Below are positions 6,614 to 15,360 of a stretch of 64,000 nucleotides of DNA, piece after piece; the first letter of the stretch is position 1, and the number at the start of each line of letters is the position of its first letter. Below the pieces are notes generated by a model. The model worked only from the letters and a program-made list of their open reading frames with translations, was not told where the DNA came from and searched no databases. The stretch lies in NCBI GenBank assembly GCA_028689145.1, contig JAQTWT010000004.1, positions 70,323 to 134,322 of the forward strand, given 5' to 3'. Position numbers and translations under genes: made by a program. Origin of the DNA: Gallionella sp. GTDB lineage: Bacteria; Pseudomonadota; Gammaproteobacteria; Burkholderiales; Gallionellaceae.

Positions 6614-9175
6614 ATGAATATGCTGCAATCCCCCAATCTCACCGACGAGTTGCATCGCATGGATGCAAACATAAATCAAACCACCAGCGAGACACACCAC
6701 GAGCACACCCGCACCGGGCGCTCTGTGGAAGCGCTGAAGCGGGCTTTTACCGATAACCTGTTCTACGTCACCGGGCGTCCTTTCTCCAAAGCGACCGCAC
6801 AGGACCACTACCGGGTGCTGGCCTATACCATTCGTGACCGGCTGCTGGAGCGATATATCAGTTCTGCACAGGACTACAAACGCAGCAAGGCCAAGACGGT
6901 CTGCTATCTGTCTGCCGAGTTCCTGCTGGGGCCGCATCTGGGCAACAACATCCTCAATCTCGGCTTGTGGGAAAACGTCGATTTGGCGATGAAAGAACTC
7001 GGTCTGCAACTCGATGTTATTCTGGAAGAGGAGTCCGAACCCGGACTGGGCAACGGCGGTCTCGGGCGGCTGGCGGCCTGTTATCTGGACTCGTTGGCAA
7101 CCATGGAAATTCCGGCTATCGGCTACGGCATCCGCTACGAATTTGGTATTTTCGATCAGGTGATTAAGGACGGCTGGCAGGTAGAGGTGACCGATGCCTG
7201 GTTGCGCAACGGTAACCCCTGGGAGTTGCCGCGTCCAAACTTGCGCTATCCGGTCGGGCTGGGCGGGCGCACCGAGCAATATACCGACGAGCAAGGCAAT
7301 CATTTGGTCAGATGGATTCCCGGTCACACTGTATACGGAATGGCTTTCGATACCCCCATCCTCGGCTACGGCGTAAACAACGTGAATTTACTGCGTCTGT
7401 GGAAATCTGAAGCGCGCGAGTCGTTCGATTTTCAGGCATTTAACATGGGCGATTATTACGGTGCGGTAAACGACATGGTGGTGGCCGAAAACCTGAGCAA
7501 GGTGCTGTACCCGAACGATGAACCGCAAGCCGGCAAAGAGTTGCGGCTCAAGCAGCAATACTTTTTCGTGTCCTGCTCGCTGCAAGACATGATCCGAATC
7601 GCATTGCGCGACGTGGGTAGCCTGGAATGTTTCCCGGAAAAATTTGCCGCCCAACTTAACGATACCCATCCGGCTATCGCCGTGGCCGAACTGATGCGCC
7701 TGCTGGTGGACGAACGCGCCATACCGTGGAATAAGGCCTGGGACATTACCCGCAACACCTTTGCCTACACCAACCACACCCTGTTGCCGGAGGCGCTGGA
7801 AACCTGGTCGCTGGAGTTATTCGAACGCATCCTGCCGCGCCACATGGAAATCATCCGCGACATCAACAACCTTTTTCTCGATGAGGTGCGCATGCGCTTC
7901 ATCGGCGACGAACAGCGTGTTGCACGCATGTCGCTGATCGACGAATCCAACGGGCGCCGGGTACGCATGGCCAATCTCGCCTGCGTCGGCAGCTTCGCCA
8001 TCAACGGCGTGGCACGGCTGCACAGCGACCTGCTGAAGAGCACGGTGTTGAGCGATTTCCACGATCTATGGCCGGAAAAATTCAGCAACAAAACCAACGG
8101 TGTCACCCCGCGGCGCAATATCGCGCTGAGCAACCGCCCGTTGGCGGCATTAATTGACGAGGTGGTGGGCGGCGACTGGTTGCGCAACCTGGACGAGTTG
8201 CGCAAGCTGGAGCCTTATGCCGAAGATCAGGCGTTCCGCGAACGTTGGCGGGAGGTCAAGTTGATCGCCAAACGGCGGCTGGCCAATTATGTAGAGCGGG
8301 TCGCCGGTGTGAGCATCGACCCGCACAGCCTGTTCGACATGCAGGTCAAACGCATCCACGAATACAAGCGCCAGCATCTCAACGTGCTGCATATCATCAC
8401 GCTATACAACCGGCTGAAGCACGATCCGTCGCTGGAAATCACGCCGCGCACTTTCGTGTTCGGCGGCAAGGCGGCACCGGGCTACCGCATGGCGAAACTG
8501 ATTATCAAACTGATCAATTCCGTGGCGGATATTGTCAACCGTGACCCGCAGGTCAACCGCTTGTTGCGGGTGGTGTTCGTGCCGGATTTGAACGTCAAGA
8601 CCGCACAGCAAATTTATCCTGCTGCCGACCTGTCCGAACAAATCTCCACTGCCGGCAAGGAAGCCTCCGGTACCGGCAACATGAAGTTTTCGATGAACGG
8701 CGCGCTGACCATCGGCACGCTGGACGGTGCCAACGTGGAAATCCGCGAGGCGGTGGGAGAAGAAAATTTCTTTCTGTTCGGCCACACCGAGGAACAGGTG
8801 CAAGAACTGTGGGCAAGAGGTTACCAACCCTGTAAATTTCTGGAACATGATGCCGAACTGCGGGCTGCCATAGAGCTGATCAATTCCGGCCTGTTCTCGC
8901 ATGGTGACCGACAGCTTTTTGCACCGTTGACCGGCAATCTGTTGCAGCATGATCCTTATATGGTGTGCGCCGACTATCGTTCATATATTGATTGTCAGGA
9001 TGAAGTGGGCATACATTACCAGGACGTGGAAAACTGGACGCGCATGTCCATCTTGAATGTCGCCAGAATGGGAACCTTCTCGTCAGACCGGGCCATCCGC
9101 GAGTATTGCGAGCATATCTGGAAGGTTCAGCCTGTTCCGGTGCAAAGCCGCCCTTCCGTTGAGAGGCCACGTTAG
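6614..9175 (+). CDS. glgP: Glycogen/maltodextrin phosphorylase
   Basis: The enzyme uses inorganic phosphate to release glucose-1-phosphate from glycogen, with PLP as cofactor. The 853-residue GT35 protein has EPGLGNGGLGRLAACYLDS (near 140), FAAQLNDTHPAIAVAELMR (near 340), KRIHEYKRQHLNVLHI near 580 and the PLP-lysine segment EASGTGNMKFSMNGAL near 680. The start at 6614 gives a slightly long N-terminus; an ATG at 6659 is an alternative. A Pho box lies directly upstream, so transcription may respond to phosphate shortage. tal follows 9 bp later. A remnant of its last 16 codons occurs at 11647. Confidence 0.96.
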   Translation: MNMLQSPNLTDELHRMDANINQTTSETHHEHTRTGRSVEALKRAFTDNLFYVTGRPFSKATAQDHYRVLAYTIRDRLLERYISSAQDYKRSKAKTVCYLSAEFLLGPHLGNNILNLGLWENVDLAMKELGLQLDVILEEESEPGLGNGGLGRLAACYLDSLATMEIPAIGYGIRYEFGIFDQVIKDGWQVEVTDAWLRNGNPWELPRPNLRYPVGLGGRTEQYTDEQGNHLVRWIPGHTVYGMAFDTPILGYGVNNVNLLRLWKSEARESFDFQAFNMGDYYGAVNDMVVAENLSKVLYPNDEPQAGKELRLKQQYFFVSCSLQDMIRIALRDVGSLECFPEKFAAQLNDTHPAIAVAELMRLLVDERAIPWNKAWDITRNTFAYTNHTLLPEALETWSLELFERILPRHMEIIRDINNLFLDEVRMRFIGDEQRVARMSLIDESNGRRVRMANLACVGSFAINGVARLHSDLLKSTVLSDFHDLWPEKFSNKTNGVTPRRNIALSNRPLAALIDEVVGGDWLRNLDELRKLEPYAEDQAFRERWREVKLIAKRRLANYVERVAGVSIDPHSLFDMQVKRIHEYKRQHLNVLHIITLYNRLKHDPSLEITPRTFVFGGKAAPGYRMAKLIIKLINSVADIVNRDPQVNRLLRVVFVPDLNVKTAQQIYPAADLSEQISTAGKEASGTGNMKFSMNGALTIGTLDGANVEIREAVGEENFFLFGHTEEQVQELWARGYQPCKFLEHDAELRAAIELINSGLFSHGDRQLFAPLTGNLLQHDPYMVCADYRSYIDCQDEVGIHYQDVENWTRMSILNVARMGTFSSDRAIREYCEHIWKVQPVPVQSRPSVERPR

Positions 9176-9184
9176 GAAATTCAC

Positions 9185-10141
9185 ATGACAAATTTTCTCG
9201 AACAACTGAAATCCATGACTACGATCGTGGCGGATACCGGAGATATTGAAGCGATCCGCCATCATCACCCGCAGGATGCCACCACCAACCCTTCCTTGCT
9301 GCTCAAGGCCGCATCATTGCCCGAGTACGCGCCGCTCATCGAAGACTCGATTGCCTGGGCCAAAGCGCAGGGCGGCGATTCCGAACAGCAGGTACACGAT
9401 GCGCTGGACAAGCTGGCGGTGAATGTCGGGCTGGAAGTACTCAAGATTGTGCCGGGCCGCATCTCGACTGAAGTAGATGCGCGGCTCTCCTTCAATACGG
9501 AAGCCACCATATATAAAGCGCGCAAACTGATCGGCCTCTACAACCGGGCCGGCATCGCCAACCATCGCGTACTGATTAAAATCGCCTCCACCTGGGAAGG
9601 CATTAAGGCGGCGGAAATTCTCGAACGCGAAGGCATCAACTGCAACCTCACCCTGATGTTTGGTTTCGCGCAGGCGCGGGCATGCGCCGAGGCCGGTGCC
9701 ACGCTGATTTCTCCCTTCGTCGGCCGCATTCTCGACTGGCACAAGGCGCACAGTGACCGCGTTCGCGATTTTCCGGCAGAGGAAGATCCGGGGGTGTTGT
9801 CGGTACGGCAGATTTATGACTACTACAAAACCCACGGTTACAAGACCATTGTCATGGGTGCGTCATTCCGCAACATGGGCGAAATCCTGGCACTGTCAGG
9901 CTGCGACCGGTTGACTATCGCCCCGGCATTGCTGGAGGAACTTGAAGCGGGGCAGGGGGTGCTGGTACAACGTCTGATCGATCTGGGAGTGCATCAACCC
10001 CGCCCGGCGCGCATGACCGAAGCCGAATTCCGCTGGCAGATGAACGAGGATGCCATGGCCACCGAGAAACTGGCCGAGGGGATACGCGGCTTTACCGCGG
10101 ATCAAATCAAGCTGGAAAAAGTGCTGGCGGAAAAGCTTTAA
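9185..10141 (+). CDS. tal: Transaldolase, TalB type
   Basis: Transaldolase moves a dihydroxyacetone unit between sugar phosphates in the non-oxidative pentose phosphate pathway in the cytosol. The 318-residue barrel has [12 protein letters not shown] near 31, the Schiff-base lysine in [13 protein letters not shown] near 132, [20 protein letters not shown] near 155 and [14 protein letters not shown] near 180, all typical of the long TalB class. GGAAATTCAC precedes the ATG. With glgP 9 bp upstream it forms a two-gene sugar-phosphate unit behind the Pho box. Confidence 0.96.
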   Translation: MTNFLEQLKSMTTIVADTGDIEAIRHHHPQDATTNPSLLLKAASLPEYAPLIEDSIAWAKAQGGDSEQQVHDALDKLAVNVGLEVLKIVPGRISTEVDARLSFNTEATIYKARKLIGLYNRAGIANHRVLIKIASTWEGIKAAEILEREGINCNLTLMFGFAQARACAEAGATLISPFVGRILDWHKAHSDRVRDFPAEEDPGVLSVRQIYDYYKTHGYKTIVMGASFRNMGEILALSGCDRLTIAPALLEELEAGQGVLVQRLIDLGVHQPRPARMTEAEFRWQMNEDAMATEKLAEGIRGFTADQIKLEKVLAEKL

Positions 10142-10176
10142 CGCAAACCCAGTTTGGTCCCTTGCCAGTTTACGCG

Positions 10177-10230
10177 ATAACCTGCGTTTGGCGGGTACAA
10201 GCCAGGTCGAATGGCTGGTTGTTTCTTCAG
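10177..10230 (+). repeat. Shortened, diverged hairpin element (copy E)
   Basis: It begins ATAACCTGCGTTTGGC and ends GTCGAATGGCTGGTTGTTTC, matching the ends of the 61-bp hairpin family with a shorter stem. It lies in the 376-bp tal-hemerythrin gap, which otherwise holds only the hairpin at 10383. Confidence 0.5.
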
Positions 10231-10382
10231 AGAAACGGGTATGGCGGGTTTTATTTTCGGGGCGACTTATTTGTCATGCACGTTAGGGCGATGATTGTCG
10301 TGGATTGCAGTTCTGCCGCATGTCAGCGGTTGCTCAGCCGCTATCCAATTTTGTCTGCATCAACATACCTTTTGAAATCAAT

Positions 10383-10404
10383 AACGCCGCATTAATGCGG
10401 CGTT
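10383..10404 (+). terminator. Perfect hairpin downstream of tal
   Basis: AACGCCGCA-TTAA-TGCGGCGTT is a perfect 9-bp stem followed by TGTGT. It probably ends the glgP-tal transcript, although the T-run is weak and it lies 240 bp after tal. Confidence 0.55.
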
Positions 10405-10517
10405 TGTGTCTGGTCGATTAGTGCAGACGTTGTGAATGTATGGTTCAGGCAGAAACCCCGCAAATATCGCATTCAATGGAATGTGCGTACCGCATATGCA
10501 GTTGCAATGGAGGTCGT

Positions 10518-10934
10518 ATGCAATTTACGAAACAGTTAAGTGTTGGCAATAGAACTCTGGATTCTGAACACGCGAAATTATTCAGCATGCTTAATGCGGT
10601 AGACAGCGCGGTTTCAGTGAAGGATGCCGCTGCACTGGCTGATGCATTAAGGATGCTGGAAGATAGTTTATGTGCCTATTTTGAGGTTGAAGCAAAGATT
10701 GCTCAGGCGCTCGATTTCGATTTCTCGGAGCACCGGCTGGCGCACCAAGATTTTTTGCTTGAGTTTCGGCTCATGAGGGAGGAGTTGATTGCCCAAAATT
10801 ATGAGAGACAAAAATATAACGGAAATAGTTGCGTCAAAAACTTGATGGATTGCTTGATTCAACATATTCGGGAAGATTCCAGACCATTGAAGATAGTGCT
10901 GGATATGAATTTCTATGATTTCAAGCCAGACTAA
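10518..10934 (+). CDS. Hemerythrin-like protein with an altered iron site
   Basis: Bacterial hemerythrins are four-helix bundles that bind O2 at a di-iron centre. From the ATG at 10518, with GGAGG 5 bases upstream, the 138 residues show LSVGNRTLDSEHAKLF, CAYFEVEAKI, EHRLAHQDFL and LIQHIREDSRPLK, the ligand segments in the right order. The His usually found in the H-F-x-x-E-E motif is Tyr here (YFEVEA), and the N-terminal Trp of the family is absent, so the di-iron centre may be changed. It stands alone, 85 bp before a ParA-like gene on the same strand. A sensor or O2-buffer role is inferred from the fold. Confidence 0.75.
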   Translation: MQFTKQLSVGNRTLDSEHAKLFSMLNAVDSAVSVKDAAALADALRMLEDSLCAYFEVEAKIAQALDFDFSEHRLAHQDFLLEFRLMREELIAQNYERQKYNGNSCVKNLMDCLIQHIREDSRPLKIVLDMNFYDFKPD

Positions 10935-11019
10935 GCTTTGGTATGCGCAAACAGAGCGAGAGAACATATGAACAGTAAGCTCTGGAGTAAATAATTTACA
11001 TCAACCGGTTAGCGAGATC

Positions 11020-11646
11020 ATGAAAGTTATTTTGATAGCGAATCCAAAGGGGGGGAGCGGCAAGACCACGCTTTCAACCAACATCGCGGGCTACTTGGCC
11101 TCGCGTGGAAATTGTGTCGTCATGCTGGATATGGATCGCCAGAAGTCTGCATCACAATGGCTGGCCAATCGCCCGTTTGAATTACCGTTTATCGAACTGC
11201 TGCAGGGCGGAAGGGAGCAATTAAGCGCGGCGGACTGGCTTGTAATTGATTCTCCCGCCGGTATGCGCGGCAGAAATCTTGAATATGCCCTGAAACTGGT
11301 TAACACAGTTATTGTGCCCATAGCGCCATCGCTGTTCGATATGCATGCCAGCCGCGAATTTCTGAAAATACTCAGCCATGAAAAAGCAGTGCGCAAAGGC
11401 AAAATATTTGTCGGCCTGGTAGGAATGCGCATGTCGCCGCATACACGAATGGCGACCACAATGGAACAATTCATCGACGGGTTGGATTTGCCAGTGTTGG
11501 CCTATCTACGCGAGACGCAGGTATATGTGAATGCAGCCTTCGAGGGTAAGTCATTGTTTGATCTTCCGCCATCCTTGGCCGGGCAAGAAATCGAGCAATG
11601 GTCTTATCTGCTGAACTGGTTGGATCAAGCAGAAACGGCAAGCTAG
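11020..11646 (+). CDS. ParA/MinD-type P-loop ATPase, orphan
   Basis: This 208-residue cytosolic ATPase has the deviant Walker A motif NPKGGSGKTTLSTNIAGYLA (residues 8-27), Walker A' MLDMDRQKSASQW near 38 and Walker B WLVIDSPAGMRGR near 75. It is short, of the class that positions plasmids, chemoreceptors or other cargo rather than a chromosomal ParA, and no ParB gene or parS-like sites are visible. It follows the hemerythrin-like gene and faces a STAS gene. Its cargo is unknown. A fragment of a glgP gene begins exactly at its stop codon. Confidence 0.85.
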   Translation: MKVILIANPKGGSGKTTLSTNIAGYLASRGNCVVMLDMDRQKSASQWLANRPFELPFIELLQGGREQLSAADWLVIDSPAGMRGRNLEYALKLVNTVIVPIAPSLFDMHASREFLKILSHEKAVRKGKIFVGLVGMRMSPHTRMATTMEQFIDGLDLPVLAYLRETQVYVNAAFEGKSLFDLPPSLAGQEIEQWSYLLNWLDQAETAS

Positions 11647-11697
11647 CATATCTGGAAGGTGCAGCCGGTTCCGGTGCAAAGCCGGCATTCATCTTAG
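11647..11697 (+). pseudogene. Fragment of a second glycogen phosphorylase 3' end
   Basis: The 16 codons HIWKVQPVPVQSRHSS plus stop match the C-terminus of glgP at 9115-9165 (HIWKVQPVPVQSRPS) at the DNA level too. Nothing upstream matches glgP, because the parA-like gene ends directly before it. It is a duplicated tail or the remnant of a lost second copy. Confidence 0.65.
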
Positions 11698-11783
11698 CGC
11701 ACTGGCAATGGCAAAAATTCTGATTGTCGATACAACTTGCCAGATAAATGTTTGCTGCGATATTTTGTTATGCCTTAAAGCCG

Positions 11784-12128
11784 TCAAGCATATTCAGTAT
11801 ATTCTGTTGTTGGTAATGCCGACTGTGTGAGGGTAAAAATTTTGTCGAAACAGGCGACTTTTAACACCTTCAGCACCGCGCAAGATACATCAAGCAGCAC
11901 TATCATTTTGTCAGCTATTTTGACACGCTCGTCCAACTGCATCAGCATGCACAGTGCGGAGCTGTCGATGTATTCCACTGCGCTCATCTCGATCTCAATT
12001 TTATGTATCGCAACGTTTTCAATCAACCTCATATAGGCATTCTTGAAATCAACATGCGCACTAAAATCAAAACGCCCCGACACGGAAATACGCGCCATGT
12101 TGTTATAGGTTTGCACACTTATAGTCAT
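11784..12128 (-). CDS. STAS-domain protein B, RsbV/SpoIIAA-like
   Basis: This 114-residue STAS protein starts at the ATG at 12128 (MTISVQTYNNMARISVSGRF), with AAGAGG 5 bases upstream. YIDSSALCMLMQL carries the predicted phospho-Ser after Asp. The domain fills nearly the whole protein. It converges with the ParA-like gene. Its upstream sequence (GATAACGGATATCACGAACC and a T-rich run) faintly resembles that of STAS genes C and D, suggesting a shared promoter type. Function is inferred by family: a phospho-switch partner of an anti-sigma kinase. Confidence 0.87.
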   Translation of the reverse strand: MTISVQTYNNMARISVSGRFDFSAHVDFKNAYMRLIENVAIHKIEIEMSAVEYIDSSALCMLMQLDERVKIADKMIVLLDVSCAVLKVLKVACFDKIFTLTQSALPTTEYTEYA

Positions 12129-12273
12129 GGTTGCCTCTTGAGTTGACAAACCGGGAGCTTTCCATTTTTTATGAGATAACGGATATCACGAACCGGTGAG
12201 CTGAACAGTTTTAATTTGATAACGCATTTCGCGTTAAACTTTAGTAAGCTTGCGTTGCAATTTTATGAAGAAA

Positions 12274-12492
12274 TTATGAAATTGGTATGGTGTCGGATAA
12301 TAGGGTCAGGATCACCACAAATGCAGAAATGCTACCGAAGGCTATCAGGGCCAAGTAGATATTGTGGACGCAATATTTCTGCGATTTGGTGGAAACTGAT
12401 GCCCAGATTAAACAGCCCCCCGGTGAATAGCAAAACTCTCTCTGCGTGCAGGACGTAAGGCAGGGGAGATGAGAAGTTTCTTTATCGGACAT
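12274..12492 (-). CDS. Possible small membrane protein
   Basis: A 72-residue frame begins at an ATG with GAGG 8 bases upstream. The first 45 residues are polar and Cys-rich (HLPCLTSCTQREFCYSPGGC), followed by one hydrophobic helix (LALIAFGSISAFVVILTLLS). No family is recognised. It lies in the 482-bp gap between the STAS gene and the CorA-like gene, where I see nothing else. The ribosome site and helix make it plausible but unproven. Confidence 0.4.
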   Translation of the reverse strand: MSDKETSHLPCLTSCTQREFCYSPGGCLIWASVSTKSQKYCVHNIYLALIAFGSISAFVVILTLLSDTIPIS

Positions 12493-12610
12493 AAAACATC
12501 CTCAGAAAGAATACAGGATAGCTCCCCAATGTTGCGCAGTCATTACAGTACGATTGCAAAAGTAGAGGTTCGGTTAGCACCTTCACGGTTAGAAGGCTCC
12601 GATGAACCGC

Positions 12611-13972
12611 TTATCTGCGCGACTGCCGCGAAGGATATCTTGCTGCACGAGCCAGCCTGATTTTATATTTCTCGAAAAAGCGCAGTCCCACGAAAGTCAG
12701 CCAGCCGATCAGAATCAATCCTATGGTAAAAAAACCATAAGCGGTAGGCCATGATATTCCATGCGTCATCATCGAGTATTCGGACATGCCGCCGATACCG
12801 GCGATCACATTGAGCGGCATAAAGACCACGCTGAGCACAGTCAGCCGTTTAATATCCTTGTTCTGGTTGATATTGATCGAGCTGTCCGTGGCATCCATCA
12901 GGAAGTTGATTTTGGTAAACAGGAACGTGGTGTGTCCATCGAGGGACTCGATGTCGCGCAGAATTTCCCGCACATCATCATGCTGTGCCGCCGATAACAG
13001 TTTGGCTCTGAGCATGAACGACAGGGCGCGCCGGGTATCCAGCACATTGCCGCGCACCCGGCCATTCAGGTCTTCCTCCTCGGCGATCTCGGACAGAATC
13101 ACGGCTGCCTCGTCATCGCTAATGTGCGTCCGGTATACCTGCCTGCCAATTTTAGCCAATTCCGCGTATACGTCTTCCAGTGCATTGGCGGAGTACTCGA
13201 CATCGGCGGCAAACAGGTCAAGCAACACATCTTTGGCATCGGACACGTAGACCGACTGAGCTTTCGCCCGCAAACGCTGCAAGCGGAACACCGGCAATTC
13301 GTCATTTCTTACCGAAAACAGGGTAGCGTTATGCAAAATCAGCGCGACCGGCACGTTGCGTGAATCGTTGTCTCGATCAAGCAGAAAATTGGAGTGCAAA
13401 TGCACTTCGCCATTTTCTTCTTCGTAGAACCGTGCGCTGGTATTTAGATCGGTCAATTCATGCGGATTGGGTAACTGCACACCGAATATTTCCTGGATCA
13501 GGGCTACCTGTGTATCTTCCGGCGCGACCATGTCGATCCAGATAGGCTTTGCTTTGACCAAGTCTTCGCGGCTGGCAACTGGGATTTGCCGCAAACGGCC
13601 TTCATGAAGGTCAAACACGCGAAAGGTGTTGTCCTTGTCCGATGGTTTGATGTCTGCCACCAGCTCGACCCTCACCGCATCGGATAACACCAGCAGAATC
13701 GCTTCTTTGCGTTCATCCCGTATCAGTTCCCAGATGATTTTGCGATACTCATCCGCTTGTACCTCGATGATATTGGCCACGGATTGTGCGCCGAGTCGTT
13801 CGAGCAGTGCCTGTAGTTCGGCCAGATTTTGTTTGTGCGCCAGATTTTCCACCAGATCGTGGCGCTGCATCGCTTCGCGTTGAACCACTTTCTCCACCAG
13901 CTTGTACTTCTGGAGAAGTTTATTCACCTGTGCCAAGGTTTCCTGATCGCTGGTTATGATTTTTTCAGACAC
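12611..13972 (-). CDS. CorA-family metal transporter with MgtE-N-like N-terminus and altered GMN motif
   Basis: CorA proteins are pentameric Mg2+/Co2+ channels of the inner membrane. The 453-residue protein has an N-terminal helical region (about 40-110, e.g. AELQALLERLGAQSVANIIE) resembling the MgtE N-domain, then a CorA cytoplasmic domain and a long stalk helix. Two C-terminal membrane helices follow (about 373-395 and 407-430). The loop that should read Gly-Met-Asn reads GGMSEYS, so the Asn of the signature is Ser. Selectivity or activity may differ. It starts with GTG, 30 bp after the glycosyltransferase gene on the same strand. Confidence 0.85.
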   Translation of the reverse strand: MSEKIITSDQETLAQVNKLLQKYKLVEKVVQREAMQRHDLVENLAHKQNLAELQALLERLGAQSVANIIEVQADEYRKIIWELIRDERKEAILLVLSDAVRVELVADIKPSDKDNTFRVFDLHEGRLRQIPVASREDLVKAKPIWIDMVAPEDTQVALIQEIFGVQLPNPHELTDLNTSARFYEEENGEVHLHSNFLLDRDNDSRNVPVALILHNATLFSVRNDELPVFRLQRLRAKAQSVYVSDAKDVLLDLFAADVEYSANALEDVYAELAKIGRQVYRTHISDDEAAVILSEIAEEEDLNGRVRGNVLDTRRALSFMLRAKLLSAAQHDDVREILRDIESLDGHTTFLFTKINFLMDATDSSININQNKDIKRLTVLSVVFMPLNVIAGIGGMSEYSMMTHGISWPTAYGFFTIGLILIGWLTFVGLRFFEKYKIRLARAARYPSRQSRR

Positions 13973-14002
13973 GTTGGAGGTTCATATGCCGGGTGGCAAT
14001 GC

Positions 14003-15163
14003 CTATGGCTGGCGGGATTCAATCACCGATCCATAAAAGTCCAGCATGCGTTCCGCCTGTTTGCCGGCCGACCATCCATGCGCATAAATGCTGCCCGCGT
14101 CCCCGAGTTGAATTCGGGCATAGTCATCCTTCAGCATCTTGATGACCTTGCCGGAAAAATCTTCCAGTTCTTCTGCTGCGATCCAGACACCCGCACCTTC
14201 GCGCAACACATCTTTGGTGCCCATTTCAGCGGTGGAGACGACCGGCACGCTCTGCGCCATCGCTTCCAACAGCACCAGTCCCTGGGTTTCCGTTCTCGAC
14301 GAGAATACGAAAATATCCGCCGACTGATAGCAGCTATTGAGTTCGGTGTGGCGATCCAGATAGCCGATAAACATGATGTTTCCGAACAGGCCGAGTTTTT
14401 CCGCGTCATGCTCCAGTCCTTCACGTGCCGGGCCTGCACCTGCAATCAGCAACAGCACTTCGGGAATATCCTTTCTGACACGATCAAGCACTCGCAGCAG
14501 GAATCCGATGTTCTTTTCATGTGCCACGCGCCCGACGAAAAGCAGCATCGGACGATCCTGATCAATACCGTATTTTCTGCGGAATTCATCGCCATTGCCC
14601 GGCACGAAACTTTCCGGTTCCAGCCCGGTCGGGATGACTTCGGCATGCGTCGTCACACCATAGCTTTGCAACACCTCCATCATCGGGCGCGACGGAACCA
14701 CCATACCATTCAGACTATTGCCCTGATGGCGGGAGAAGCGACGCGCCACGGTTCCCATTATTGCCCTGGGCACGAACGGAATGTAGTGGTGCAGATATTC
14801 CTCGAAGAAGGTGTGATAGGTTTCGATGCAGGGAATATTCAGCAAACGGGACAGTTTGACACCGAGGTAATGCGCCACGAACGGTGTCTGGATATGGATG
14901 ATGTCGTAATGCTCGTTGCGCAATTTTTCGAGGTGTTCCATCACCCAGCCGAATTTCATCAGCCGGTCTTCCGGGTCAAAGGGCAGTTGGCGGGAAGGCA
15001 CCCGCGTGATATCGCTTTCATCGGAGCTGGAGCCGGGATAATCCGGCGCGATCAGGTGCACCGTATGGCCGAGTTCGCGCAGCTCATGCCGGAAGGTTTC
15101 TATCGAGGTCGAAACGCCGTTGATGCGCGGGAAATAAACGTCGGATATGAACAGGATTTTCAT
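14003..15163 (-). CDS. GT4-family glycosyltransferase, possibly a diacylglycerol glycosyltransferase
   Basis: This 386-residue GT-B fold retaining glycosyltransferase starts MKILFISDVYFPRINGVSTS, with the NGVS acceptor loop of lipid-acting GT4 enzymes. FVGRVAHEKN (near 210) and TETQGLVLLEAMAQSVPVV (the E-x7-E motif near 290) form the sugar-nucleotide site. No membrane helix or signal is seen. On the same strand upstream lie a diacylglycerol kinase and a metallophosphoesterase, so a role in making glycolipids from diacylglycerol, as Agt does in phosphate-starved rhizobia, is plausible. The exact donor and acceptor cannot be told. Confidence 0.85.
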   Translation of the reverse strand: MKILFISDVYFPRINGVSTSIETFRHELRELGHTVHLIAPDYPGSSSDESDITRVPSRQLPFDPEDRLMKFGWVMEHLEKLRNEHYDIIHIQTPFVAHYLGVKLSRLLNIPCIETYHTFFEEYLHHYIPFVPRAIMGTVARRFSRHQGNSLNGMVVPSRPMMEVLQSYGVTTHAEVIPTGLEPESFVPGNGDEFRRKYGIDQDRPMLLFVGRVAHEKNIGFLLRVLDRVRKDIPEVLLLIAGAGPAREGLEHDAEKLGLFGNIMFIGYLDRHTELNSCYQSADIFVFSSRTETQGLVLLEAMAQSVPVVSTAEMGTKDVLREGAGVWIAAEELEDFSGKVIKMLKDDYARIQLGDAGSIYAHGWSAGKQAERMLDFYGSVIESRQP

Positions 15164-15224
15164 CTTTAGTGTCCGTAGTATTGATAGCGAGCAAGCATCC
15201 CAGATAATTCATTAGCCACACAAT

Positions 15225-15327
15225 ATTCCCTCCCCCTTGCAGGGGGAGGGCTAGGGAGGGGGTAGAAACATGTAGATTTCACCACTTCTACCCCCATCCT
15301 AACCTTCCCCCTGCAAGGGGGAAGGGA
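15225..15327. repeat. GC-rich palindromic repeat (family shared with 24696)
   Basis: TCCCTCCCCCTTGCAGGGGG opens the element and CCCCCTGCAAGGGGGAAGGGA closes it in mirror form, with GGGGGTAGAAAC and CTTCTACCCCC as inner arms. It fills the gap between the glycosyltransferase and dgkA. The copy at 24696 has the same arms but is split by a 61-bp hairpin element. Confidence 0.75.
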
Positions 15328-15360
15328 CAATTCGGTTCTAATGAATTTTTTTGAATCATG

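Noticed and set aside
11020..11646. Plasmid partition locus
   Set aside because: Only a ParA-like ATPase is present; there is no ParB gene, no repeated parS-like sites and no replication gene.
13829..15169. 446-codon plus-strand open frame opposite the GT4 gene
   Set aside because: The composition is that of an antisense shadow (His/Gln/Arg-rich) and the opposite strand encodes clear CorA and GT4 motifs.
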